64,000 nucleotides of DNA from Prunella strophiata. Lineage: Eukaryota > Chordata > Aves > Passeriformes > Prunellidae. Shown here one piece after another: positions 39,614 through 50,500 of this stretch. The notes under the pieces were generated by a model. That model ran no database searches. It saw only the letters and a program-made list of their open reading frames with translations, and was not told the DNA's origin. Each line of letters opens with the position of its first letter. Within the stretch, counting starts at the first letter, position 1. The stretch covers positions 6,054,144 through 6,118,143 of the forward strand of contig JAZBQD010000013.1 in assembly GCA_036583965.1 (NCBI GenBank). Reading direction: 5' to 3'. A program made the position numbers and the translations under genes.

Positions 39614-40716
39614 TTAATTTGATTTGTCGTGGTCAAGTGGTAGATACCAGTCAGGTGGTGGGCTCTTCCTGAGCTTCCACACTGGAGCATATTTCTGTTT
39701 TTCCATAACTCGAGCTCTTTCACTCTTGCACAAAGCTTCCTGAAATACAGGAAAAATAATATTACCATAAACGTTGGACGTTCCAGTCACACAGAGCTGA
39801 TTTCCTGCTGTGAATATCTGAGATAAAAGAAGAAATAAAAATTTATCATGCTTAAGCAGAAGTGCTAAATCTTATCTAAGTAAGCCAGAATACAAGTTAA
39901 CTAAATCATATTTATATTTTGCCTCTGGCTCCAAAGTTACGAAGGGAGCTCTCACTGCTGTGGAACCCTCCCCGGCAGAAGCTGTCCCGGCTGAGGGAGG
40001 AGCTCGTCTGGAGCCTGTGCTGCAGGGCCCGTGTGTCCGGTGTCCGCGGGCTGCAGCCAGGGCCATTCTACACACCCCAGGAATGCCTTTTCCCTGTGAC
40101 GCGGCGGATTTTCCTTTAGGAAGGAAACGTCAGCTGAAAACTGAAAATACTCCCTGGATCCTTTACTGGATTTCCAGACAACCCGACCCACCTCCGCCGC
40201 CTGCTTTTCCAAACCCTCCCCAGCCCCCGCGGCTGCGGGGTTCCTGTCCCAGCAGCCCCGGCCTACAGAGCCGCGGGCAGCCCAGGAGCAGGAGCGGGGC
40301 CCGGAGCGGGGCCGGTACCTGCGCGGCGGCGGCGCGGTCCCTCTCCCAGGCGCGGCAGGCCTCGTAGTCCTCCCGCCAGCGGCCGCACTCCGGCAGCGAC
40401 CCGTGCGCGTAGTAGTGGTGGAAGGCGTGGCGCAGCCCGCGGCAATGCTTCCACTCCCCCCAGTAGTCCTCGCACGAGCGCGGCGGCTGCGGAGGGACAT
40501 GGCCGGGCTGAACAGAGTCCCGCCGGGCTGAACCGAGTCCCGCCGGGCTGGACCCAGTGCCGCCGGGCTGAACCGAGTCCGAGCGGGCTGGACCCAGTGC
40601 CGCCGGGCTGAACCGAGTCCGACCGGGCTGACCCAGCGCCGCCGGGCTGGACCCAGTCCCGCCGCCCACCCGGCCCCGCGCCCGCTCACCCGCCAGGAGC
40701 CGCCCGTGCCCGCCAT
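39614..40716 (-). CDS. C22orf39: C22orf39 homologue (PANTS / UPF0545), twin-CX9C small protein
   Basis: Three exons on the minus strand, 40690-40716, 40319-40486 and 39614-39739, give 106 codons (human 105). The start MAGTGGSWR joins PPRSCEDYW, compared with human GWQPPRPCEAY. Exon 3 gives SERARV and the conserved SPPPDWYLPL near the C-terminus. Four cysteines form C14-X9-C24 and C43-X9-C53, the twin CX9C spacing of coiled-coil-helix-coiled-coil-helix proteins, which are usually oxidised by Mia40 in the mitochondrial intermembrane space. The human protein has been described as a synaptic plasticity regulator (PANTS), so localisation is open. The gene is intact. Its 203-base intron 1 is almost entirely a minisatellite. 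It ends tail-to-tail with MRPL40. Confidence 0.93.
40501..40664. repeat. 20-base minisatellite filling C22orf39 intron 1
   Basis: Eight head-to-tail copies of a 20-base unit, alternating between CGCCGGGCTGAACCGAGTCC-like and CGCCGGGCTGGACCCAGTGC-like versions. They occupy about 80 percent of the 203-base intron (40487-40689). In the sense strand each copy holds a TTCAG or TCCAG followed by CCCGG, resembling a 3' splice site. Confidence 0.93.
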
Positions 40717-40832
40717 GCCGCCGCCAATGGCCACCGCGCTTACGGCGGCCCCGCGGCCGCGGCCAATGGCGAGCGGCGGCACAAAGCGGCCCCGGGTCCG
40801 GCAGCCAATGGCTGTGCGGCAGCCGGCACGTG
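40717..40832 (-). promoter_or_regulatory. CpG-island promoter of C22orf39 with three CCAAT boxes
   Basis: CpG-dense DNA upstream of the ATG. GGCCAATGG-like boxes occur at 40724-40728, 40763-40767 and 40805-40809 (spacing 39 and 42 bases), and a palindromic E-box CACGTG at 40827-40832. The boxes sit on the plus strand and are ATTGG relative to the gene. The nearest is only 8 bases before the ATG, so it may fall in the 5' UTR. Confidence 0.55.
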
Positions 40833-41630
40833 AGCAGCGCAGGCCGCGGCCGCCGGGGAGGCGCTGGGGCGGCGCCGGGCCTCGGTCGGTCCGAAATCAG
40901 CACACGGGCACAGAGCTGGGAACGAGGAACTTTTACTCGGGCTCGCAGGAGAGCGCAGGGTTGCACCCGGGTGCGCCCCCCGGCAGACGAGAGGGCGCAC
41001 TGAATACACTCGCACCACTCCAAAGCGGCACCGGGCAGTGCAGCTGAGTCCCTCCTCTCCCTACACGTGCCAAGAGATTGCTACGCTACGTTATAGTATC
41101 TGAACTATTAAAAGGCATGTTATTAATTATAAATATAAAAAGCAATTATAGGGGGTTTGCTTAGAATGATTAATAACCCAACACCTGAAGCTAAGCTCAA
41201 AGAGACTCCCTGCACTAAGATCCTAAACACCAAAGTCACCCTTAATTTGCACCACACCGAAAAGCTGATCTGAAATTGTGGCAAAATATATATAAAGGGA
41301 GGAAAATACCAAGCACAGAGCAAGATAAGATCATCATCACACAGGAGATGAGGGGAGGATGTAGTCTAAGAACCAGACCCTTAGTAAGGTGGAGCCTGTT
41401 AGTTTTGCTTCTCAGGTTCACCACAGATCTGTGTTCCCCTCTTTACACCACGTACAAAAAGCTTCTTCCAAATTCCCAGAACTTAATTTTCAACTGAAAA
41501 TTAAGACAGTCTGACAGCTCCAGCTCTAAACATGAAACCAAAACACCTATTAAGTGCTCCTGTGTTACAAAAGGATCTCTCAACTGCAATCACTAAGATC
41601 CAGGATGCTGCAGCTGATATTTTATTTTCC
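40833..41630. other. Intergenic DNA between C22orf39 promoter and UFD1 3' end
   Basis: GC-rich to about 41050, then AT-rich. No coding exon recognised. It may include a longer UFD1 3' UTR: a weak AGTAAA (plus TTTACT) lies near 40932. No known repeat recognised. Confidence 0.5.
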
Positions 41631-41656
41631 CCCTAACTAGCTGAGGGTACCACAAC
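41631..41656 (-). terminator. UFD1: UFD1 3' UTR start with close AATAAA
   Basis: AATAAA (plus strand TTTATT at 41631-41636) falls about 20 bases after the UFD1 stop codon. If used, the 3' UTR would be under 60 bases. A longer UTR is equally possible. Confidence 0.35.
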
Positions 41657-44600
41657 TTAGGGCTTCCTTCCTTTCTTGCGCAGGGACTGCCCTTCTCCTG
41701 AGAAGGCAATGAACCGGCTTCCAGATTCATCCTGGGAAAAGAAAGAGAGAAAAAAGGTTTTAGCTCTTGGCTCACTGCTTGTGTGATGAAAGCTGAATGA
41801 TTGTAAGCAAGAATACTTCATCAGGGCAGCCACTGACTGCAGACATTTCACTATCCTTAATCTAGATAAAAACCAATTTCTTCCTGAAAATAAAATAGTA
41901 GCATTTTGGTGACCTTAACAAACTGACATCAGGCCAACCTCTTTCCATCAGTAACATGGACATCAGAGGTTGCTTCATGTGACTCAAACCACTCTATAAA
42001 GTACTGCCACTTTTTAATGGAAGCCTGCTGTAAAAGAATCAAGGGAAAAGAGAGAGGGGCCACAAACTTGGATCTTAGTTCTAATGCTCTACTCCTGTGC
42101 AAAACTGGGGAGGATTCAACTTTATTTACCTCTTCCACTTTCTTGACCAGTGGACGTGAATTCCTAATGAATGTGATTCTACCGATCTTGAAGTCATAGT
42201 TGGGAATTCCTCTGGAAAAAAGCATAAAAATATTATGAAATAAGTTTTATACCTACTGTTGAATTGGACACAGGGAGACCTACTCTGTGTCTGTCAGTGT
42301 AATACCAACACTGACTGCACATTTTAATATCTAAGTAATTCTGGAGTTTAACCACTGAATTATTTTCTGAAGATGGGCACAGATTACAGAAGTAATTAAT
42401 TAAATACTGGAGTTGTTGTGGAAGCTTGGCCACAGGCATGTTTCCAATACATTATGGATAAGAAAGGCTATTTATTTCTATTTATTTTCTAAAGGCAAAC
42501 TCATGACAAAACTAGCTTGTTTATATTGTAGGAGCAGAGGAAAAGAAAACCAAACTCTGCTCAAACATTGATCCTGCACTAACTTACAACTGAATGATAC
42601 AGACATACCTTCGGATGTCTCCTGGTTTAATTGGTGAGGGACTAGGCTCCACACCTTTCTTCTTGCCATCCAATCTGTTCCCAGATCCAGAGAATGCCTG
42701 TGGATACATAACCAGTTTTAATTTAACTCCTGGCATTTGAAAGCACACTGCACAAGGACATTTTATCTGTAAAATCTTACAGCAATTTTTATTTAGTTAT
42801 TTAATTCAGCAGGCTTCTTTTTGGTACATATAAGCTGATGAATCGTGGGTGTGGGGGTCTGTTTCAGCCTCCCATCTGCCCTTTGCAGAGAGCCAGTCAT
42901 GCTGCTCCTGGCTGTGATCACACAAAACATTCACAGGCACTTGCCAGTTAAATAACAAGCATCTCTAAGAACAGGCACTAATATTTTGCAGTTGTTCAGA
43001 ACAATTTTCCCTCACCACTTTACAGCATTCAGAAACCAGCAGAAACAGGGCACTTACACGAAATCCTATATCGCTCACATACCCACTGTGGTCTGCTTCC
43101 ACATCCTGGGAGGGGAAAAATAAGTTCATTTTGCTCCTGTTCTGACATGCACATGACATGAAAACAGTTCCAAGTATTTCTGAGCAAACAAAACTTCAGA
43201 ACAATCCCTCTCCCAAAACAACAGCTGGTAAACACCAGTCTCCTAAGTAACACATACAAAAGCTTCTGGTAAGTAAAATTTACCCCTAAGAACTAGTTTA
43301 AATAAAAAAATTTATGTTGGCACTCCCCCCACAATCAATAGTGACTTTTAGGGAATGCATTTTGGAAGAACAAAAGAGTAACATACTGCAGTCTCTTCGT
43401 GTTGTGCACTTCTTTCTGGTTCTTTGTATCCCAAAGGAGCATCAAAATCCACCTATTTACACAAGAAGCATGAAAAAACCCATGATTTATATTTTTCTTT
43501 AAATCATAAGCTTTATACTACTATTCCTCAAAACTCCATGAACTATTATCACTACATTTGATCTAAAAAGAACTAAGGTTTGGCTGTTAAACATTTTAAC
43601 TCAGAACTAAAAAAAGACCAAGCCTCCTAGGAATGAACCTTAGCATGGAAACAGAGCAGTAAAACAGCTCCACAATATCACTGGAGTATGAGTCAAGACA
43701 AGGCTATTAAATAAAACTCAGATAAAACATGCCAAAGCTAAACATTAAATTCTAGACACTGCAGTCACCTGATGGTAGATGAAGTGCTAATCAGGATCAC
43801 AGATGGGGTTACAAAGGCACACGAGTACTCCCAAGTGAGTCACCTTCCCTACCCCATGGATTGCACCTTCCTTGCAGCACCAGCTGGGCTGGGTGTGCAG
43901 AGCTATCACTGCACGAGAGCCCTCTCCTCTTGGGAGGACACAGTTAGGGCAGACTTTCCCCATCAGCTTTAACTTACATTCATATCACACTCTATGATGG
44001 ACACAGCCTTATCTGGTTTGGTCTCCATTACCCGAAGCTCATAGATCTGAAACAGCCAGAGATATTTGAAGATTGCATTATGTGTAAGGAAAGCATAGCT
44101 AAACCTTTCCCCCCAGACATGAAGTAAGTACTCTTTAGGTTGAGGACTAGATACTGCAGGGTCTCTAGAGAATTTAAAAGCAAAAGTTTTTAACTTAGAA
44201 GTCAGAGAACCCATTACTGCACTCTTACTGTACTTTAATCTGCATTTTTGAAAACAACTTCTGAATTTAGGATAAATTCTCTCCTTTGACTTGTAAAACT
44301 TTCAACAGCACATTTATTTTCTTGTGAGTCCAAAGAAATTTAAACAGCAGCTCAGAATAAGACTTAGCTGAGTCCTTTTTCCCTCCAACAGAAAGCCAAC
44401 TGTGAAATCTGCCATTTGGGATTACTTGTCCAAAACACTGCAGAGCTCTGGGTTCATTGTTTTAGTACCAACATCCAACAACTGAACTCAGTCTATAACC
44501 CTCAACCCTACACTGTACCTTTTCATTGTAATTGATGGCAATCACATCTCCAGTAGTCAGACAGGCAAAGTTCCTCAATGCATTTTCCAGTCTTTGGAGT

Positions 44601-46986
44601 AAGTTAAGATGAAATATTTGTTTTCAGTGAATCATCAAAGCCTTAAAGTCACCATATTGTAGATCTCTAATCCTCAGTTTCTCAAGCATGGTTTAAAAGT
44701 CGTAAGTACTGCAAACAGGATTTTAGTAAATGTTAGCATAAGGTCTTCAAAGGGACTCTCAAAACTCACTTGGATTGTAAGCCAACACTCCTCCTTCTTC
44801 AGACCACACTTTGTACCAACAGCTTGACCACATCTCTGTACATCACCTCCCCATCCCTTTTGTTTTCAGAAGGAGCAGCAGTGGCCATGTACTGCTGGAA
44901 GCGTATGAGCCACACATGAAAAGCTCACTCTGTTTGATCATTCCAATTTGGAAGAAAATTTTTTTCCCCTTATTCCATAATTGAATAGGAAGGATACACA
45001 GCTTTGGGATTGGTGATGTCCAGAAAATCTGGACTTTGTGGCTGAAATTTTGAGTAAGTAGCAACTTGCAGATTGACACTCTCCACTTGCACCAGGCCTC
45101 CTTCTTCCAGCAGCAAATTCTGCATCATCTGCAAGAATGGAAACAAACACACAAAGCCCTGTCAATGTGTCTGATGTTTTCAAATCTCCCTCCTGTGTAT
45201 ATTCAATTTCAGTAAGAACAGTCAGGTGCATGTTAAAAGCAGTCTGCTTTGCTAAGTTAAACTCCTGCAGAGGGAAGCTGAGCCAGAACTGAAGGCTGTT
45301 GCAGGAACATGACCAGCAGAGACAGGCACTGCCAGGAAACATTCCACCTCCTTAATACTAAACTTGGCAACTTGCTAATCCTACTTTTCAGGTTCTGGCA
45401 GTCCAGCACGAGGCAGCTCACCCAGTGTGGAAGGTAACAGATGCCCTCATCAGCCACAAACTCGAGCACCCCACAGTGAGTCATGCGGTCTGAGTTCTTG
45501 TTGGTCAGCTTGAACAGCATGGGGTAAGTGATATTAAGGCGGCCTAGTGAGAAAGGAGAAAAAAGTTTTCTTTGTTGAAAGCCCCCAGCACATTTCTGAA
45601 GCTTTCAGAGATCAAACATCACCAAGAGAATGGGCCAGACCATAGGAGAGGATTCCCCTCACACCATTATTCCAACTGCTCAGAACCACAGAGAAAGCAG
45701 AAACACAAATCCAGTGCTGGCACTGCACTCAGAACTTTAAATGATCAGGGAGCCCAACACTTCAGATGTCTGTACCTGAAGGCAGACAAGCCCCATGAAT
45801 TCTGACAGAAAAAATACCTTCAAAATACATTTTTTAAACTAATTATTTACACAGTATCTATTTAAGACTTAAATAGATAACTAAAATACTGTGGAATTTG
45901 CTAACACATTTGCTCCTATTTCTAATGTTGTTAGTCCAGAAGAAAGTGTTCACTTACTGAGTTGATCCAAAGCTGATGGTGGCATAATTACTGCAGAAAT
46001 GAATAAAAATGTAAAATTAGGAACAGCACATCTGTAATAGAGTATATAACATACAATTTTATCCTTCCTTTCTCTAAAATCTCTTTTTTTTAAAAGGGCA
46101 GATCCTAAAATCTGAAAATTCATTTTTAGACAGAGTTCAGTAGAATCAGTCATGACAAATATCCCTGCTATGTGTAGACTTCAGAATTATAATCAGGGAA
46201 AAATAAAAGAGAAGACAAGGTTTTACAATACTATTACTACAGAAAAGTTTTCCCAAAGCTCATTTTATTTGTTAGGGCTCACAAGTGTTCTTCAATCCAT
46301 ACCAACTCAAAACAACATAGCATTAGTCTGACAGCCTGAAAATTAAGTTGGCCAATCTATTACTTTCTTTATAGAAATTAAATGAAATGCAACACGGTGG
46401 GGGGAGAAACTCCTCAATCATAAACTTTCATGGGTCACACTAGATAAAAGATTGTAACAAGAAACTTTACAGACGAAGATTGTCTCCTTCTAATACGCAT
46501 AAACCCCGACTCACTTGGTAAACATTTTAATTACCGAGCAAGTGCAAGGGAACATGACCCCTCCTCCTTCCTCAAAGCCCGACCCAGGCTGCTCAGCACT
46601 CTGTCACTGTGTTTTCAATGCTCCCGCTGCCTTGGCCAAAAGCTGCAACACTCGACACTATTCACAAACACTCTTCCAACAGTTTATTAGTCAAAATAAA
46701 ACAGGCACATACTCTTCCCGCCTTTCTCCACATCTGACCTGTCATTAGGTCCGGCAAGCATGGATACCGAGAAGCAGCGGTACTGGGTTGAGAAACGGTT
46801 CTGGAACACCCGGGGGATGGGGTGGTCAAACATATTAAAAGAGAACTAGAGGGGAAAAACAACACACAGAGCAGAACGCGATCATCAGTATCTACAGCAC
46901 ACACAGTGTCACAGCACCCACTGAGGGCTCCTGAAGTGCGGCCGCCGTGACGCGGCCCCTCCCCGGCCGCCCCCCGGTCTCACCAT
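41657..46986 (-). CDS. UFD1: UFD1 ubiquitin recognition factor, complete
   Basis: UFD1 pairs with NPL4 as the p97/VCP adaptor that extracts ubiquitylated clients in ER-associated degradation and chromatin unloading. Minus-strand exons: 46984-46986 (ATG only), 46713-46845, 45958-45990, 45422-45543, 44998-45128, 44519-44591, 43978-44046, 43387-43452, 43058-43105, 42609-42697, 42130-42211 and 41657-41731. They total 924 bases, 307 residues plus stop, exactly the human length. The UT3 domain reads [45 protein letters not shown] and [20 protein letters not shown]. Two p97-binding SHP-type motifs are present, [10 protein letters not shown] (from residue 228) and [11 protein letters not shown] (from 293). 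All phases agree. Exon 1 contributes only the start codon: the donor GT follows ATG directly and exon 2 opens with TTC. Intron 5 carries U12-type signals. The promoter is shared with CDC45. Confidence 0.97.
44592..44997 (-). other. UFD1: U12-type (minor spliceosome) intron 5 of UFD1
   Basis: In the sense strand the intron begins GTATCCTTCC, matching the U12-type 5' splice site GTATCCTT, and its 3' end has a branch-site-like ATCTTAAC about 12 bases before the terminal AG, without a long polypyrimidine tract. Placing the border here gives codons GT/A and the family sequence [14 protein letters not shown]. Every other UFD1 donor looks U2-type. Confidence 0.82.
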
Positions 46987-47569
46987 GGCGGCGGGCGGCG
47001 GGCGCTCCCTCGGGGCGGCCGGGCCGGGCCGGGCCGGGCCAGCGCCGCTCGCTCCCCTCACGGGCTGAGCCGGGCCCACGCACGGCCCCGCCCCTCCCAG
47101 CGTGCCGCGCGCCGCCGCCCGCTCGAGCGGCCATTGCGGGTGAGGGCGGAAGACGGGCCCTCGCGCCCTTCGAGGCGGACATCGCCGGGAGTTCCTCCTG
47201 CCCGCTCGGCTTCTCTTCGGTCACCGGGTGTTGGTGCGGCCCTGCCGCTCCTTCTCCGGGCTCCTTTTAGTGGCAAACAGAGCAAATCGCCCGCAGCAAA
47301 GATGGCAAACTCGGCGACAACACCCGGCAGGGTGCTTCCGGCCGAGGCCCTCTCAGGATTGGCCAGCAGCGCGTGTCGTCACCGCCTTCTCCGCATCCCA
47401 TTGGCGAAGCCCCGGAAAGGATTGGGCAGCTCTCCCCGCAGAGGCGGGGTGGGCGCGTTCCTATTGGCCAGCGCTCCGTGAGGCGCGGACCAATGAGACG
47501 CGGCGCTGGTTTGGCGCCCAGTTTGAGCGGGCGCGGCCTGCGGCTGCCGCCGTTCCCGCCGCTCCCGCC
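46987..47569. promoter_or_regulatory. Divergent CpG-island promoter of UFD1 and CDC45
   Basis: 583 bases separate the UFD1 ATG (46986, minus) from the CDC45 ATG (47570, plus), inside an island of about 46930-47850. Five CCAAT boxes lie on the CDC45 side: ATTGG at 47358, 47400, 47421 and 47463, and CCAAT at 47490. An E2F-type TTTGGCGCCC is at 47510-47519, 50 bases before the CDC45 ATG. No TATA box. NF-Y plus E2F is the usual layout for S-phase genes such as CDC45. The human genes are also divergent. Confidence 0.8.
47021..47040. repeat. (GGGCC)4 array upstream of UFD1 ATG
   Basis: Four perfect GGGCC units on the plus strand lie 35-54 bases upstream of the UFD1 ATG, so possibly in its 5' UTR as C-rich RNA. 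The plus strand fits a compact G-quadruplex (four GGG with 2-base loops). Confidence 0.8.
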
Positions 47570-50500
47570 ATGTTCGTCTCCGACTGCCGCCGCGAGTTCT
47601 ACGACCTGATCGTCACCCAGGTGCGGGCAGCGCCGGACCGGGCCCGGGCCGGCACCTCCCGTGGGCTCTCCCCGCTCGGGGCTGCCGCGGGTCCCGCCGC
47701 CTCACGGCGCAGGGTGGGTGCGGGGCGTCCCCGGTCTGCCCGCGGCGGCTGAGGCGCTCTGAGGCGGGGCTGGCCCCGCTCCGGGGGCTGCGGGGCGGGG
47801 GTCGGCGGCGGGTCCGGCAGTCACCCGGGTGGTAAAAATCCCTTTCCCGGCTGATTTCCCCTTCCCTACCCTTGGGAACCTGCAGCATCAGCGCCGTGAG
47901 GTCTCGCCGGGGATGTCACCTACGGTTCCCCTCCTTCCGCGAGTGATCTTGTGTGTTCTGGATCTCATGCTTAACCATGACATCCCCGAACCGTTTTTAA
48001 AAATATCTTTATAACCGTTTTGGTGTTATTTGCCCACTCACTAAATACTGTTTCCTGTCATCTTCGATGTTTTTCCTGCAGTTTTGTAGCACATTTGTTT
48101 GCTACTTCTATTTTTAACCCAGGGTTTGCTTAACTTCGTTCACTGTGGTGAGGTGGTGAAGCTTTTGTTGGACAGTCTTTCGGCTTTTCTACCAATGAAA
48201 TAATATTATAGACTGTGCAAATGAAAGCATTTATCTTAATTTCTCCGGCTGTGAGCAAAATCTCAAAACACCCTTCCCCCTAAGAGCTAAAACAATACTC
48301 TCACAAAACAAATAAACAAAAACCAAACCAACCAACCTCTCCCCGCCTCCCCCCTAAAGAAATACCATCCAACCTTGATTTAGGTGAAAGAATATCTTTC
48401 CTGAGTCGCCTTGCTCTTGCTTTTGCTGCAGATTTTTTTTTTTTTTTTTTTTTTTTTCAGTTGAAACTGTTGCAAATCTGTGCTGAAAATGAAGGCTATT
48501 CTAAACACAATATAAATAATTGTAGGGCTTGATTAGGTGTGAAATTTCAAATGTATGTGAGGTTCAGAGGAGTCTGAGTAATTACCTATCCCTAAAGGAG
48601 CTGGCACATTTTGGATATGTGGAGTTCCTTGTTTTTAATATTGACAGATACCCAAACTGGTTAATTTTGGTTGCAGTGTCCATTCAGAAGCAATCCTGTT
48701 TCATGCTTATGATGATCTCTATGTGAATTTCTGGTGTCTCAGTGATGATTTCATGTACCAGCATGCTCTATTTGGCACATGTATTAATGCTATTATTTTG
48801 CTACTTTTACAGCGTGTTCTTCTTCTTGTTGCTTCAGATGTTGATGCATTATGTGCTTGTAAAATACTCCAAGTAAGTCTTGGTTCATTCTCACTGCAGG
48901 CTGAGAAAATCTGTATGCCCTGGGATCCTATACACGGGTGTGAACTGGGGAGAGGGGGAAGCTTTAATCTGCTTTTGTAACATTAGTTTCCATGAGCTGT
49001 GTCACTGAAAACTGGTGAGTCCTAGTCTCAGAGCTAGATTTGTCATTTGGGAAGTCTTTATTTTGAGGGGTTGTGTGGAATAGTCCTGGCCTGGTGTAGC
49101 ATTGCAGGAGAGGCTGTTTCCCCTCCCCTCTGCTCACAGCTGTTGCTTCCTTGCAGGCTTTGTTCCAGTGTGACCATGTGCAATACACACTCGTGCCAGT
49201 GGCTGGGTGGCAAGAGCTTGAAACTGCCTTTCTGGAGCATAAAGATCAGGTGAAAAAATAGTGGAAAATTTTTAAACTGTAGCTCATCTTTTGTGAAGAT
49301 AAACTGCTTCCCTTCCCCAATTCAAAATGTCAACACTTAATCTCATTCATATTATTAGTGGTTTCTTAAAACTGTGGTTACATTTTAGCACACCAGTAAT
49401 AAACTTGTCAAGTTTTTAACATCACCTCCAACAAATGTGCTATAATGTTGATAGAGTCAAATGGATTTGGACACATTTTGAGGTATAAAGGTGCTGGTAT
49501 TGAATGTCCAACATCCCTGAATTGTTTGCTTTGCCTTAAGAAAAAATTTCTGCCTCAGGGACATCAAATATCAGAAAGTAAACACAAGTTTTGGCAATGA
49601 TGAGTGCTCTGTAAGTTTTGTAAATGTATTTTAAGTTTTCCATGTTTCCTGGCAATTTAAGGAATAAGCTTCTTTTTTTCTGCTTTTGTTTGCAGTTCAA
49701 ATACTTTGTTCTTATTAATTGTGGTGCCAATGTAGACCTCCTGGAAATCTTGCAGCCTGAAGAAGACACTTTTTTTTTTGTATGTGACAGTCACAGACCG
49801 ATCAATGTAGTGAATGTTTACAATGACACACAGGTAAAAGCTTTTCTTTCATAATAAAAACCACCCCACAGCATGGTGGTGAGCAATGTAGTGCTTTTCT
49901 GTGTTTGCAAAAGTGGTTAGAACATTAGCTTGTAGGTCAGAAAGCAGCATTAAGAAATAAATATTTGCAGTAGTAATGTACATGACCACAAAAAAAATCC
50001 TTTTTCCAGTAGTGGAATCTCTAATGTTAGCAATGTGGTAGTTGTCAGTAGTAAGCACCTGTTAATCTTGTTGCTATAAATCAAACTGCCATAAATCAGA
50101 GGATAAGCAACCCTCCAGAATGTGACATGTATTATTTCTCAGCATCTAGCAGCACCTAGAATTTAAAATATTAAGCACAAATTATTTTATTTTAACATGC
50201 TTTAAAATAATATTTTTTTAAACAATGCTCCAACAAAGGAATATGAATTTTTACTCTTTCTTTCTATAAATCAGTATGGTATTTGCATTAAAAACCAATG
50301 TCTTGTTATGCCAGGAATTAATACAACCTAAATGAATTTTTAGTTTCTTTTACTAAGAGTGCATTTTGCTCACTAAATAAGATACTTCCTCTAAAATACA
50401 GTTTTCTCCTTGCTAGATTAAGCTGTTAGTCAAGCAAGATGATGATCTTGATGTTCCTGCTTATGATGACATCTTCAGAGATGAGGAGGAGGAGGAGGAG

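Noticed and set aside
39952..41023. Minus-strand open frames of 276 and 286 codons over C22orf39
   Set aside because: One is in frame with exon 2 but runs through the intron minisatellite and promoter. The intron is 203 bases, so it cannot join exon 1 in frame. GC-driven artefact.
48433..48540. Pseudo-exon after the T25/CAG acceptor in CDC45 intron 1, with a GTGTGA donor near 48534
   Set aside because: No homology to CDC45, which goes directly from exon 1 to exon 2 in frame. Probably a decoy created by a homopolymer.
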